Notes: a model not told the origin generated them from the letters alone. Shown: positions 9,116 through 22,140, counted from the first letter of the stretch. The stretch is DNA of 64,000 bases from Distichodus sexfasciatus (GCA_032718565.1 JAVGVS010000011.1:3185123-3249122), one strand, 5' to 3'. A program made the numbers and translations.

Positions 9116-12100
9116 TCAAACCTACCTGTGTGCCTTTCTCCTCTGTTCATTCTCCAGCTAAAAACAGCAAAGTCATAGTGGAAAAAGAAAATCTAGGCAG
9201 TCACACATAAGCCAGAAATCAACCTAGTAAACATAACATTTCACCCTGTGTTCCTTTGCTAGATTTACTTTAACAGACTTTACGCTTTACTGGGCACAGT
9301 CACCAATATTTTCTTAGTTCCTCAAATTTGTTCTCAAGAAAGTTAGGAAGTTAACAACTGTAGATTCAAAGAAAACCCACTAAGCTAATGTTTTGCACAT
9401 ACACAGAGCTGTTGTTGATTATTTTCTTATCTAGGAAGAATCCTACATAAAAACATTGGTGAATGTCAGAAAACTGTATAATTTGGTTTTAAGAACAGTT
9501 TTTTAAAGAGTGGTTGGTGAGTGAGGCCAGTTATTCTTGAGTTTTCAGAACATAACACAAACACAGACATGTAACAGCAGCGGGCTCGCTCCTGAGGTCA
9601 GAATCATTTCGGGGGTGTGGTGGAGTTAAAGTATCCATGGGCGAGAGCTTAAAAGTGTCCCGGTGTGTGTTTTGAGAGGCAGCAGGGATCCAGCCCTCGC
9701 CACTTCCTTCCTGCGGATCAGCTGGCCGATGAGCCTCCGCACAGGAAGCATAAACCAGCCATGACATGACTCTGTAACCTGACTTTGCCGTCAGAGATAA
9801 TCCCAGCGTAGGAGTCTAAAAAAGTGGGTGAAAAGGGAAGGGTTGTTTTCTTTCTTAACCTTAACCCTAGTGACACAGCAAGTAATGGCGAGAAAACATT
9901 TATCTGTTGACAATTATTACACATTTAACGTTGATGATAGTTGACCTCTAATCTATTTTTGAGTCAAAGTTCTACAAATACGAACTATATACAGAGACAT
10001 ATGCAAAAAATATCATGTGGTCCATTCGCCTTTACAGTACTAATACTCCCAAAGGCTAAAATACACAGATGAGTCTTCTAACAAAGCTTTTTTGTTGTTG
10101 TTGTTGTAAGCTTTGAACGTTCTGACCAGTCGTACTTGCTCAGCATGAGTGTTCTGTGGGAGTTTTGATGACTCAAGGTGCAGACGTGATCCAACAAATC
10201 TGAATAATTATAGTCAAAGTAAAGCAGGCCAAGTTTATATTATTATACATCTCAGGTTGATTATTCATTTCTCAAAGACGGTTTGATCAAAAGTTTCTTT
10301 ATTTAACTTAACAACGGGGGTCCAATCAATGCTCGATTATTAATTATTTTTCTTTTCTTTAAAAAAAATCATTTATATATACAAGTATAATCTGGTCTTC
10401 ATCATTGTTAGAGTTAAACATATGTTACCAGAAACATGAACCATTTTGCATGCATGATATAAAACCACTTATGTCATATAATATTATATAACATGGCATG
10501 TATGATATATCACATTCAACACTAAGCTAAAGTCTAGAGCCCACTGCTCATTTTTTTATATTTTGCAAGAAAAATCAAACAATAGACGAAGTGATTTACT
10601 GCATCATGTCAAATATTTAAAAATCCCAAGAAAGTCTCTTTTGGGGTGTCTCAAGATGTGCTGTGTATATGTGTATGTTCTGTTATTAGCAGTAGAGGCA
10701 TGATGTGTGGTTTAGATATTTCTAAGTGTGGTGTAAGTGTCCCTTCCTGACTGCGAATGTGTGTGATGTCATGGTGGAGGTTCTGCCTGATCTCTACTGT
10801 CCCACTTCCCACTGAGGCCGAGTGTTTGAGGCGTCAAGGCAGCAGGTTGGAGCTGGACTCGGTCTGTGTGTTAATCCTGTGTGAAGGGCCTCAATCCCCA
10901 TCATCCTGCCTCATGACAGCCTCCCCGCCTGCCTGCTTGCCTGCCTGCCTGCCACGGATTTGCTGGCAGCTCCGGCAATTTCCGGTCTTGTGTCATGTTG
11001 AGTTTTAGTGCATAACACACACACACCTATGTCTAGTCATATTTGTGGAGTGTTTTCAATCCAAAACATGTCCTCACAAAGCCACAAAAGTCTGGTTAAT
11101 CTCAATCTAAAATCTGTACACACACACACCTTTCTGTCTTGATGAGGTACTTCCTTAATTACTACCTCTAAATAATACTACACCTACTGCTGCCCCCAAA
11201 CGAACAATGTAACAAACAAAAGTTCTTACATAGAAGCTACCACAAGCCAAACAATTTCTAATTTTTCTAATATTTAAGTGGTAAACAGTTTCTCATAAAT
11301 TCATAAAAAGCCCAAAATTCCATACTCACTCACTCACACACAAGCCATTTCTATTTACACGGACTTGCCAGCTGAACATAGGCATTAGCATTAGCATTAT
11401 CCTCTTTCAGACGCTTTCAGTCAATTTTGGGCTAGCTGGGAAGTCCCACCCCCCGGTAATTCCTATTGGCCATTTTGACTGTAGTTTGCATAATTCTGTC
11501 CATTTATTGTGAGTTTTAGAATCTGTCAACATCCTTGGGCCTAATCCCAGAGTAACTAACTACAAGCAGAAGGCTATTAACTTGACTACTTTTTTCACTG
11601 GCTTATCAATAGCAAAGCTACTTTTTAAATGCTGTAGTTTTAAAAGTAACTCATTACTTTTTTACAAATAGAGTAGCATGGCAAAATGCTACATTGTTAC
11701 TAAAGAAAAAAAGATATATTTTAACTCTCTTTACAAATACAGGTATTCTGAACTACCAGGTGTTGGTACTGAATTGGCAGAAGTGATTTCTGATAGGCTA
11801 CTGTGCCCATGCAGCACACACATATTGCATCACAGTGCACTCTATGTAACTGCAAGATGGAATCATAGCACACAGTCCACCTTGACCAAGATGGAAGCAA
11901 CTGTAGCTTGATTGTAGCTTAATCTTTTAATTATAAGTAACTTGTAGCTTGAAAAGCTACCATTTCAAAGTTGCTTCCCCAACAGCTTTTACAGGTGATC
12001 CACATGCCCATGTGTGTCTGTCCGTGCTACGCTGCAGCTCCAGACTAAACCCACCGGGGGTTATGGGTAGGTCAGGTGGAGCAGGGCGCTGGGAGCAGAC

Positions 12101-13940
12101 AGCCAGGTGGGTGGACTGGAAGATCGGCTATCGTGCTAAAGAGCCACGGGCTTGTCTCCAGAACACCCACCATCCCTGCGCGCACACACACACACAGACA
12201 GACAGCTTCCGGCAGCATGCCACAGCCAGAACTTTACCTCCTTCTGCTCTCTCGCTTTCTTCCCCTCTGTCTCCCTCTCACTCTCTTTGCGTAATAAGTG
12301 CAACTTCCTGGGAAGAATTCATCGGTCACTGTAAAGCTGCTACAGTTTACAAAATCCATTGCGTGTGTGTGTTTGTGTGTAGTATCAAGTGTTAGTATCA
12401 TTGGAAACAGTTTCCCCAAAATCTTGAAATATATCTCATTCTCATCTTATTTTAATCTGAAAATGGAGCAGATATTAACCTTATCATTTGAAAAGCGTTA
12501 TTTTGTAAAATAAAGAAATAAATAAACACAGCAAATAGAGGCTGATTAGAGTTAAGGTTTAGATTTTAGGACCTGACACCTTCATAAAACTTTTGAAAAA
12601 CTATGATTTATCTGTTTTTATGATGAAGGGATATTTTCATATGTTATGACCAGTCCTCATAAGAGAAAATGCTTTTAAAGAAACGTTTCAGATTTTATGT
12701 GGAAAACTAAAAGTGTGAAAATTGTGTGAAGTACTATTTACATCTACATGGGAGTCAACAGAAGAACCTCACAAAGATAGCAAGACCAAGACTGTGTATG
12801 TGTGTGTGTGTGAGCGTAGGGGGAGGTCATTAGTAGAGCTCCACTGGTCACCAGACCCGAAGTTCTCAACTCCCACCTACACACAGCTCCGGAATGCCTT
12901 GAATGTCTTGAATGGTGGAGAACACAGTGACGCGCTTTGTTTGGAGACAGTGTTTTTATTTTTTGTTTCTCATGCCAGAGTTTTCGGGAATCGTCCCGGG
13001 ACACTGTCTAAACAGCGGCCCTGAGAGTACACCGCTGTTCTTCCAAAACCGCGGACGTGAGTCTCTTTGCTTTCATTCACAGAAATGTGATGCGTCAGAG
13101 AACGAGAGAATCCTCAGACTGTTTACCCAAACCAAGAGTCACTGCACACGTCTCTGTACGAGTCTGGGAATTACCTCATGTCCCTCAAAGCTGAAAAAAT
13201 ATTTAAAAAGAAAAGAAAAGAAGAAGAAGAGTCCGTTTGGTTGCTGTGGTTGAGGGTTGGTTTAGGTGAAGCTTTATTTAGCTACAGTAAAGCACGCACA
13301 TGGAAATACCCTGTGAAGATAAATATTAGATTGTTACTGTAGATCATGTGTGTCTATGTAAGAAAGAGATCAATATCTTTGTAGAAGTTCAAACCAGGCT
13401 GAGAGACAGAGAGAGATAAGACTCTGTCACAGCAACCAACACAGTTTTCAAAACATCATCCACAGACATTAATCATATCAAAAGTTCAACCAAAACCAAA
13501 GCACAAACATAACACGCTGACAGGGAACATTATGAGACAGAAAAACACAACATATGATGGTAATCTCCACTCTCTAGTTGTCCTTTCATTACACATTTAC
13601 TGAGCCCTGCTTATAATTTATGATGTTCCTAAAAATTGAAGGTCAGTGTGTTAGATATCAGAATTCAGTTGTGAAAAAGAAACCCATACTTAAATATTTT
13701 TAAGAATCCTTACTAAGAGAATAGTCTTGTAAAAGATAAAGGTAACAGTAAAATGGAACATATTTTGTTAGTAGTCATTACAATAAGAGCTTTAAGTTGC
13801 CTGCCTTCAAAATATTATGTTCTCCAGTCTGTTTAGAATTTGATTAAAAATATCTACTAGAGTAAGTTTACTACAGAAATATTCAGTTCAAGAACAAAGT
13901 ACTCAAAACAATATCAATACTTCTAAGAAAGAAAAATAAG
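9116..13940. other. Gene-poor DNA downstream of dusp6
   Basis: No recognisable exon. It holds short CA/GT runs (about 11015, 11110, 12181-12200, 12797-12812), a (TGCC)n tract near 10925-10955, a decayed hAT-like repeat (11580-11985), and a microsatellite-linked dispersed repeat near 12670-12815 resembling the one at 39330-39430. The open frames at 11949-12395 and 12912-13253 are composed of this simple or repeated DNA. Confidence 0.6.
11580..11985. mobile_element. Decayed hAT-like non-autonomous element
   Basis: Shares words with the copies at 18107-18655, 19125-19716 and 34681-35030: 'agcatggcaaaatgctacattgtta', 'ctttacaaatacag', 'cttgaccaagatggaagc', and a terminus close to TTCCCCAACA (inverted form of TGTTGGGGAAG). 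No transposase fragment is visible. Confidence 0.5.
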
Positions 13941-13944
13941 CATA

Positions 13945-14727
13945 GCTGCTAACGTATTGCTAACAATGTTAGCAACACTATGTTAGTTGATAGTGTACAC
14001 TATATTAGTTGCTAATGTACACTATGGTAGTTGCTAATGTACATCATGCTAGTTGCTAATGTACACTAAGTTAGTTGCTAATGTATTGCTAACTATGTTA
14101 GCAACACTTTGTTAGTTGTTAAGGTACACTATGTTAGTTGCTAATGTACACTATGTTAGCTTCTAATGTACACTATGTTAGTTGCTAATGTACACTATTT
14201 TAGCTTCCAGTGTACACTATGTTAGTTGCTAATGTAATGCTAACTATGTCAGCAACACTATGTTAGTAGCCAATGTACACTATGTTAGCTGATAATGTAC
14301 ACTATGTTAGCTGCTAATGTACATTATGCTAGTTGCTAATGTACACTAAGTTAGTTGCTAATGTGTTGCTAACTATGTTAGCAACACTATCTTAGTTGCT
14401 AATGTACACTATGTTAGTTGCTAATGTTGACTATGTTAGTTGCTAATGTACACTATGTTAGTTGCTAGTATTCACTGTGTTAGTTGCTAATGTACATTAT
14501 GCTAGTTGCTAATGTACACTAAGTTAGTTGCTAATGTGTTGCTACCTATGTTAGCAACACTATCTTAGTTGCTAATGTACACTATGTTAGTTGCTAATGT
14601 GTTGCTACCTATGTTAGCAACACTATCTTAGTTGCTAATGTTCACTATGTTAGTTGCTAATGTACACTATGTTAGTTGCTAATGTACACTATGTTAGTTG
14701 CTAGTGTTCACTGTGTTAGTTGCTATT
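13945..14727. repeat. Minisatellite of about 22 bp units with a higher-order pattern
   Basis: Roughly 35 units of TTAGTTGCTAATGTACACTATG and variants (TTGCTAACTATGTTAGCAACAC, CATTATGCTAG, CACTAAGTTAG). The variants recur in the same order near 14040, 14322 and 14488, so blocks of many units have themselves been duplicated. The variant GTTGCTAAC-TAT-GTTAGCAAC is a perfect palindrome and occurs several times. No open frame spans it. Confidence 0.95.
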
Positions 14728-16199
14728 CAGAAAATCTCAAATTCGATTCAACTCCAATTCTTGGGCTCACAATCTGATTCAAAATCAATTCACAATTGAA
14801 GGTATAGACGAATTTGTTTCCCGATTGCTGTTTTGAGTTACTTTTCCCATTTGACTGTGAAAGATCAACAAAAAATCTCACTGAATCAAATGTAGTTTAC
14901 TAAATGTAATGCATATGTACACACACTGACTGCATGTCCTTCATGCTCACATGAAGGAGGTCTATCTGGGCAGATTTCAACATTGCGTCGTCTATAGGAT
15001 TGGCGAGCTGAACTTGCATCGGGTAAAAACTAAGCTAAATTACGCTACTCGAAAAATATGAATCGATTTTGAATCAACAGAGAAAGAATCATGATTCAAT
15101 TTGACACCCCTAATGTTTACACATATTTTAATAGATCACTGTGCCTATTATCTTATTTTCCTCGCAAAATATAAAGAGAAAATGAGGGGGACTCAAGGCT
15201 TTAGCACAGTGTTTTTTGTTACAGATCATACGTGCTGTGTTATAAATTATAGTGTTACTGGTCATGGAGTGCTTTGTCATACATCCAAAATGGTTCCCTT
15301 GTATATCCTATACATCTGCTAGATGTTGCAGGGCTTTTTAATGTTTCTCTGTTAGTTGTGTATTTCATGCTTATTGATTATGTAATAAAGCCTTGTAGAG
15401 GACTAATAGAGTCCCGAGTTCACAGAGTGCTGATGGAAGATGAGGTTGGAACATCTGGTTAGATTTTTGCCTCTGCTGTGCCAAAGATGGAAGAGGAAAA
15501 GTCAGGAGAGAGTCTTGAAAAAACTGATTGAAAGCGTGGCGTGCAGTAAGAGAAAGCCAGGTAACCTGAGATGGGTGTGTAGGTGTGTGTGTGTGTGTGT
15601 GTTGTGTGTGTGTCTGCTGTGGCTCGCAAAAGGAGCATTCCAGATGACATGAATCATCGGCTGCTGTCTCTGCCGAGCCCACGCACCTCTCAGAACTGGG
15701 GGCAGAAATAGTCATTATCATTTAAAAAGCACTTTTAAAAATAACGTGAAGGAGAGAACGAGCCGGAGAGAGCGAGTTATAGCGAGGAGGAGAAAGAGAG
15801 AACGAGAGAAAGAGGGATGAGGAAACATTGTGCTCTGCCCACACAGCCTCTAGCAGACCTGATATCAGACCCAAATATTAGTCACTGCAACTCCACTCCG
15901 CTGCTTATCTCTCTGTTCAGATCTCTCTTTCTCTCACGCACATGTGCACACACACACACACACACACAAACACACCTTTTTAGGAATATGACCATTATGG
16001 GGATTGAGAAATGTTAAAGGGAGAAGTTCAGCATGAACAAAAATTGTGCGTTTTATGTCCCCATAATGACACACATCAATGTGCAGTCAAGTCAAAGTCC
16101 CCATTATGTACACACACACACATACACACACACACACCTTTAAGGATACAAACATAATGAGGACATACTAGATTTTAAAAGGGCAGGTTAAGTCTGAAG

Positions 16200-16310
16200 A
16201 ATTGTTTTAGTGATTAACTTTGTGGGGACCTGGTTTTACGTCCCCACAATGTCACAGGTCCCCACCTTGTTGGTGTGAAATCAGGTCACAGTCCCCATAC
16301 TGGGAAGTTT
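16200..16310. repeat. Dispersed 'GTGGGGAC/GTCCCCAC' hairpin repeat
   Basis: TGTGGGGACCTGG followed by a short loop and TACGTCCCCACAATG forms a hairpin, and is followed by 'cacaggtccccacctt' and 'cacagtccccatactggga' next to a CA array. Related copies lie near 16010-16110 and 20690-20800, each again next to CA microsatellites, so the repeat seems to have carried or seeded the arrays. Confidence 0.6.
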
Positions 16311-17649
16311 GCAAACACACACACACACACACATACGTCACCACACTTTTTTCTTTTCACCTTTCCTTTTTATTTCCGCTGCCTCCCACTGTTCTCTCCC
16401 CCCCCCTCTCTTATTCTGTCTTTCTTTCTTGGCACTTTTCTAGTCATCACTGCTCTTTCACTCCCGCATGGCTCAAGCAAACACAGGAAGTGAGTCCAGA
16501 GCCGCTCAAAATCACAGTCCAGCCTCCTGAATGGCAGCTCTCCAGGAAACGATGAGAGAAAGAGAGCAAAGAGAGGGAGAGAGAGAGAGAGGTCATCTCA
16601 ATCGAGACAGCGAAAGTGAAGAGATTACGACGCTTATCTTTATGCCACAAGCGTTTTGAAAACACTACAGTTTGCCTCTTAAACTCACTGACTTTTCGTC
16701 GCAGCTTTATCATCCCTGGCACTTAAATTCATCTTAGAGGATTCCATGAATGCGTCCTGCGCTCCCCTCTCTTCCTCCCGCCCTCCTCCCTTCCTCTCTC
16801 ATCCTTCTCTTATTAAGACAGAGAGAGCATTCAGAGCTTTTATCACCAGCGTGTCCATCTCCTCGCAGTACGACAGCCGGTTGACTCATCGCTGCCGTAC
16901 CTTGCTTTGCGGCGCCGTTGCTAAGCAAATGCGGGTGGATAAATAAATAGAAAAACAACCCGAGAGAGAAAGTGAGAGGGAGAGCATGAATGAATGAGCA
17001 AATGAATAAATGAATGAATGAATGAAGTGAGTCCTCATTTTGCAAGAAAATGATTGAATGTTGTAAAAATATGTACTTTAAATATATTTTAAAAATTAAA
17101 AGATTGTTTTTGCATTGTATTGTATTTAAGGTGTTCTGGTTGTGAGTGGCTGCTGTTCTGTTGGAGTCAACAGCTCTGATTTCATTCTAGATTAATCCAC
17201 AAACAGGTCTTAGATACAAACATTCAGAACCTGGAGTGACTTTACTATCTAATTGATGTCATACTTTACCAGTGTATAGTAAAACTAACAGTAATAAATA
17301 ACTGGAACTGGAAGCATTGTTTATCTGGACTCTTCTTAGCAACACTGACTTCGTGTTACCAGATTAGTTTTGGACATCTGGACAGGTAACTTTGAGTTAA
17401 CACACACAGCAACAGCAACATCTCGACAGCTTTGTGAGGTTCTTCCTTTGACTACAGCTACATCTAATCCTAACACCTAATCGTAACCTCATGAATCAGA
17501 AGTTCATCTTAGTTTTCACGCATAAAACGTGCGACTCTTCTGTAAAAGCTTTTCAATGAAGAGTGGTCATCTTATACAAAATCTCACAAAGAGAGAAAAA
17601 TGAGACAAATCCCAGATTTTTCTATATTTTCATTTTTTCACAACTAACC

Positions 17650-17820
17650 ATGATGATGGTGTTTTAGTGATAGTATACTAGCCTATGGTCCAACAGGTTG
17701 TAGGTTAAAATCTAGCTCTGTCCTTCAAACCCAGAATGTGCCCCACTGGTCCCCTGATTAAGGCCCTTAACCGAAAGTTGTTCCAGTGAGACTATCCCCG
17801 TAATCAAGAAATGTAAGTTG
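17650..17820 (+). repeat. tRNA-type SINE fragment
   Basis: A head-like segment ('gatagtatactagcctatggtccaac', 'gttgtaggttaaaatctagctc') is followed by the body words 'gtgccccactggtcccctgattaaggcccttaacc', close to the copy at 18754-18950. Pol III box B is degraded. Confidence 0.5.
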
Positions 17821-18106
17821 TTCTGCATGAGAGCTTCTGTTGCAGTAAATTGAAATGTAAACTAAAAGTCTGCCCACACACACACCCTGCAAAGTGACGA
17901 GTCTCACAGTGTGCCACATCCCAGGTGAAAGATGCTTTGTTTTCTCTTCATACCTGCTGCCTGCTACACACATCAACATATTTCCCATGAAGCATTTGAG
18001 ATTTATACCCCGGTCAATCTCACAAACAACATGAGTAATACTTTGAGGCCAATTACAGTCCTTGGATGGGGTCTCCATTGTACACCAGTCATCTCAATAT
18101 ATACCG

Positions 18107-18655
18107 GATTAGGGAGTAGCTAAATAAAATAAGAAATACTCCAAATTTAATTACTTCTTTCTATATCCATTACATCTATACATTTTCTCATTACACAGAC
18201 TAGTATTTTGAAATACTAGGTGTTTCTGTTTAGTTGTTGTATTAGGCTGATACAACAACATCATCTGATAGTTTTGCCAGCTGTGAGACAGAGTTGGAGA
18301 ATAGAGTCAACCTTGGGGAAGATGGAAGCAAGAACCTGTAGTCTTGAAATAGTTTTCATGTAGTTAGCCTCCTTTTTCTTTGTAGGTTGTGGTGTAGCTA
18401 ATTACAATATTATAACAGTAGCTTGGTAGTAGCTTAGCTACTTTTAATCACAGTGCACTTTTTTGCCAGCTGTGAGATGGAGTCAGAGGATGGAGTCCAC
18501 CTTGGCGAAGATGTGGCCATGAAATAGCCTTGATTTAGCTTATAGTGTAGTAAATTACTATATTAAAACAGCAGCTTGGCGTTAGCTTATCTACTTTTAA
18601 TAATACGTAAATTCTAGCTTAAAACGACTGTTTAAAAGTAGCTTTCCCAACACTG
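18107..18655. mobile_element. hAT-like non-autonomous element, left end uncertain
   Basis: Ends at 18655 in AAAAGTAGCTTTCCCAACACTG, the inverted form of a CAGTGTTGGGAAAGCTAC terminus. Internally it contains two rough repeats of 'ttgccagctgtgagayrgagt...gagtc(a)accttgg.gaagatg' (about 18275-18325 and 18463-18515), suggesting an internal duplication. No coding remnant seen. Confidence 0.5.
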
Positions 18656-18753
18656 CCCTTGTCATAGAGCAAACACTGTACTGAAGAAAAGTACCGTCAT
18701 TACCATTCAACGTAAGATGAGATGTTGACTTTCTGAGCTCACTTATGAGCGAC

Positions 18754-18950
18754 AGCGTGGTGGTGACCTAGTGGTAGGAAACTCAGCTACGGACCAAGAA
18801 GTTGTGGGTTGGAGTCTGACTCTATCCTACCTCTAGCACTACAATCACTGGGCCCCTGAGCAAGACCCTTAACCTCAAGCTACTTTAGGGTTACAGTCCT
18901 TGTAATTAGGAAAATGAACTCACATCAAATAAATGCCTTAAATGTAAAGG
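18754..18950 (+). repeat. tRNA-derived SINE
   Basis: Head 'agcgtggtggtgacctagtggtaggaaactcagc' resembles a tRNA 5' half with box A (GACCTAGTGG), and 'gttgtgggttggagtctgac' sits at box B. The body 'ctgggcccctgagcaagacccttaacc' is typical of fish tRNA-SINE bodies. Shares its body with 17650-17820 and, in reverse, 27312-27515. Confidence 0.6.
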
Positions 18951-19124
18951 GGTAACACTGAAAACTGTCCTCCATGCCCTTTTCATATCCGGCCTATTAA
19001 TCAGCTCTTATCTCCATTTGGCAAAGTCTTCCTCATTCCTTCACTAACTCTAAAGTTGTCGCTTTAGATCTGCACAAAACATCTGTAACGACATTGTGTT
19101 GATATTGTGGGCAATTCCCATTGG

Positions 19125-19716
19125 CAGTGTTGCGGAAGCGTCTTTTAATTCGTTGTTTCAAACTTCAAGCAGTTCATGATTAAAAGTAGCTAAGGTAGTG
19201 CCAAGCTACAGTTTTAATATAGTGGTTAGCTACAATACAAGCTACAGAGCAAAAGTAGCTTACTACATCAAAGCCATGTCATAAAATAATGCTAAATATT
19301 TGGACTGAAGGACACTTTTGAAGCAAATTAATTTAGAAAATGTGAAATGTGAAGTTTTGAGTAAGAAAATCTATTATTTAACAATGTAATGTCAAATCAT
19401 AATATGGATACAATGACATTTTTGAGGTAGGGAGTGTTTTTGTTTTATGGCTAGCATAAGTTACATTCAAATATGTAAGTTCTGTTCATTTTGAATTTCA
19501 CAATTATAAGTTTTGATAAATACAGTCAGGTTCTTGCTTCATTCTTCACCAAGGTGGACTTCATGCTACTTTGCCATGCTACAGTGCTATCTGCTAAAAT
19601 AGAAGTTAGTTATTGGAAAGCTACAACATTTGAAAAGTAAATTTGCTACTGATAAGCTACTGAAAATAGCAAAGTAAGTAGCGTCACTAATTTTAGCTAG
19701 CTACTCCACAACACTG
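19125..19716. mobile_element. hAT-like non-autonomous element with recognisable termini
   Basis: Starts CAGTGTTGCGGAAGCG and ends CTACTCCACAACACTG, i.e. terminal inverted repeats CAGTGTTG/CAACACTG. The 592 bp interior is AT-rich and non-coding. The eight flanking bases (cccattgg and atcgctga) do not match, so no target duplication survives. The right end touches the 175 bp repeat at 19723. Confidence 0.6.
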
Positions 19717-19722
19717 ATCGCT

Positions 19723-19897
19723 GACAGGTGAAACATCTTCAAGAATCTTGAAATGAAGTCCAGCTGCCTTTGATTCAAGCCCTCAAGATTACCATGTCTT
19801 GGATGACGGAGAAACCAACGCTTCAACAAAACTTCAACTAAATTCCTGGCAGCTAAATTATACCCTGCTACACACCTTGTAAAAGTCAGAATTAATT
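19723..19897 (+). repeat. Dispersed 175 bp repeat, copy 1
   Basis: Begins GACAGGTGAAACATCTTCAAG and ends GTCAGAATTAATT. Differs from the copy at 22080-22254 at only about eight positions, so the two are recent duplicates. Contains the 'aggtgaaac.tcttcaagaa' core common to the foldback repeats at 21998-22140 and 22637-22850. Confidence 0.85.
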
Positions 19898-20379
19898 TAG
19901 ATAAATATATATACTAGGACTAGGTATTAAAATCCCTTGCTGACCATCACTTTATGGCGATTTCCTCTTAGGTACAATTGGAGTTGACCTCAAAGGATTT
20001 CATCTGGTGATGCTCTGCCTCCAGTACGACACACTGATCGCTGGTGTTGGCTGAATTAGTTCCACATTCTCTATGCTAGGAAAAAGAGTTACGTAAAGGT
20101 AAGAGACGATCATTCATAAATGCACCATAAATGTATCAGGTGGTTAAAAAAATCTCAAATTGCTTCCAAGTTCCAAAGGATTTCCGCTGGACGGGAAGTG
20201 AGTGAGTGAGCAGCGACCTTTTGGATCCTGCATTAAAACAGCTCTGGTATCAAACGTCCTTTATCAGCCTAATGGGGTCAACATTGCAACACACACATCA
20301 ATAGAGTGAACCTTGTGCCAAATCTCACAGGCCTGAAGTGACTCACACTGGCCTGCTGTCATAGCGACACAGCAGTAAA

Positions 20380-20907
20380 TAAAGCCCAAACACTCACACA
20401 TACCACACACTCACACACACAGACCACACACTCACACACACACACCACACACACACACACACTCACACACAGTCAGAACTTTTTTTTCCATTCAAGATGT
20501 ATGTCATTGTGAAACCTAACACTGTTTTAACCTCCACCCATCTACATGCCAAAGGATTGAAGCCAGCAGTCAGCTTTAGTTCAGCTAAGCAGTCATTCAC
20601 ACACACACACACACAACACACACACACACACACACACACACATACTAACACAAGCTTATGAGCACACTGCATCCTGACAAGATTTTAAGGGGGGTTTCAG
20701 TTTGAAGAAATAACTAACTTTTTTATGTCCCCACAGTTACACATGTCCCCACCTTAGTGCGCTATCAGTCAGAGTGCCCATATTGGGAGCGTAAACACAC
20801 ACTCACGCGCACACACACACACACACACACACACTGAGACCATCACCATCTTGGCATACCCACACACACACACACACACTCACACTGAGACCATCACCAT
20901 CTTGGCA

Positions 20908-20960
<53 letters not shown>

Positions 20961-20985
20961 AGACCATCACCATCTTGGCATACCT
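20380..20985. repeat. Compound CA microsatellite with an amplified 3-copy unit
   Basis: Several (CA)n runs with CACT interruptions. From about 20834 to 20983 the unit 'cactgagaccatcaccatcttggcatac' plus a CA array occurs three times, a short tandem amplification including unique DNA. The minus-strand Val/Cys-rich open frames here are translations of the simple repeat. Confidence 0.9.
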
Positions 20986-21004
20986 TTGTGTCCTGGTATT
21001 TGCC

Positions 21005-21440
21005 ACCATAACACAGCTACTTCCTGTCTCCATCTCTCTCTCCCTCCCATCCCCTCCCCTCCTCTTTCTGTCTGTTTGTCTATTTCTCTCTGTCCTTTCT
21101 CTCTCTATCTGTCTTTTCTCTGTGTTTCTCTGTCTGTCTGTTTGCCTATCTCTCTCTTTTTCTAAGTCTATTTTTAACCCTTTGCCTGTCTGACTGTGTG
21201 TCTCTCTCTTTCTTTCGATCTGTCATTTCTCTTTCTGTTTCTCAGTCTCTTCATTTATCTGCTCTCTCTCTCTCTCTCTCTCTCTACCTGCTTTTTTCCT
21301 TGTCTATCTGTCACTCTCTCTTTTTAGGAGCCATTTCTCTTTCTCTGTCCTTGCCTTTTTTCTTTGTCTATCCCTCTCTCCTTACATACACACACACGCA
21401 CACACACAGACACACACATACACACACAGAGGGAATGCAG
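21005..21440. repeat. Pyrimidine-rich (TCTC/TCTG)n tract ending in CA repeats
   Basis: About 430 bp of almost pure pyrimidine on the plus strand (CTCTCT, CTGTCTGTC, TTTCTTTC), ending in CACACA runs. Capable of non-B triplex structure. Open frames in it are low-complexity artefacts. Confidence 0.85.
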
Positions 21441-21997
21441 ATTGACACTCAGTAAAGTGTCCACCACCTGGCCAGGCCTGACCTTCCTCTTCTGAGTGTT
21501 AAATTGCACTGACCTCACGTTCACCTCGCTCTCCATCTTACCAGGAGGGGGCGAAGAGGTGGAGGAGAAGGGGAAGAGTCTTCACGCCACCACGATAACG
21601 CCGACGGCTTTGCCACACTTTTGCTCCCTTATTGCAGCGGACAGGAGATGGCTGTGACTTTACGGCTGCTTTGAGTTGGAGCAGAGCTTTGGGTGACCTG
21701 CAGGTCAGTGACACGCTTCAGCATTAGTGTGAGTCAGCGCAGCGCACCAAATCCTGTTTGACTGTGGGTCTTTCTGACTCAGTCACAGTTCTTGGCAGTT
21801 AACACAATTCCCTACTGAATTCACAAGAGCAACTTCTGAGATCATTCGGATGAGTTGGTCAAATGCGTTCCGAGTTGGACTGTCCATCCTTAAATGTCTT
21901 ACATTTACAGTATTTACTGTAGCAGACACTCTTATCCAGAGCTACGTACTTCAGAGCCTTAGGCTTAAATTAACAACTTCAACTACATCTTGATGGC

Positions 21998-22140
21998 TTG
22001 AATCGAAGACGAGTGGACTTCTTTTCAAAATACTTGAAGACATTTCACCTCTGACTCAAAAGGCTTAGAGTCTCAGGTTGACAGGTGAAACATCTTCAAG
22101 AATCTTGAAACGAAGTCCAGTTGCCTTTGATTCAAGCCCT
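21998..22140. repeat. Foldback repeat, copy 1
   Basis: The left arm ('cttgaatcgaagacgagtggacttcttttcaa', ending 'gaagacatttcacct') and the right arm ('aggtgaaacatcttcaagaatcttgaaacg', ending 'tttgattcaag') are inverted copies of about 54 bp. The same arrangement recurs at 22637-22850. Confidence 0.7.

Larger units (their letters stand above)
14728..20380. other. Gene-poor DNA with repeats and simple sequence
   Basis: No exon recognised. It contains CA/GT arrays (about 15580-15613, 15946-15977, 16110-16138, 16311-16334), GA-rich tracts (15750-15815, 16550-16590), (GAAT)n near 16985-17030, two tRNA-type SINE fragments, two hAT-like copies and a dispersed 175 bp repeat, each listed separately. 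Confidence 0.6.

Noticed and set aside
20803..21193. Val/Cys/Leu/Ser-rich ORFs on both strands
   Set aside because: Direct translations of CA and TC microsatellites.
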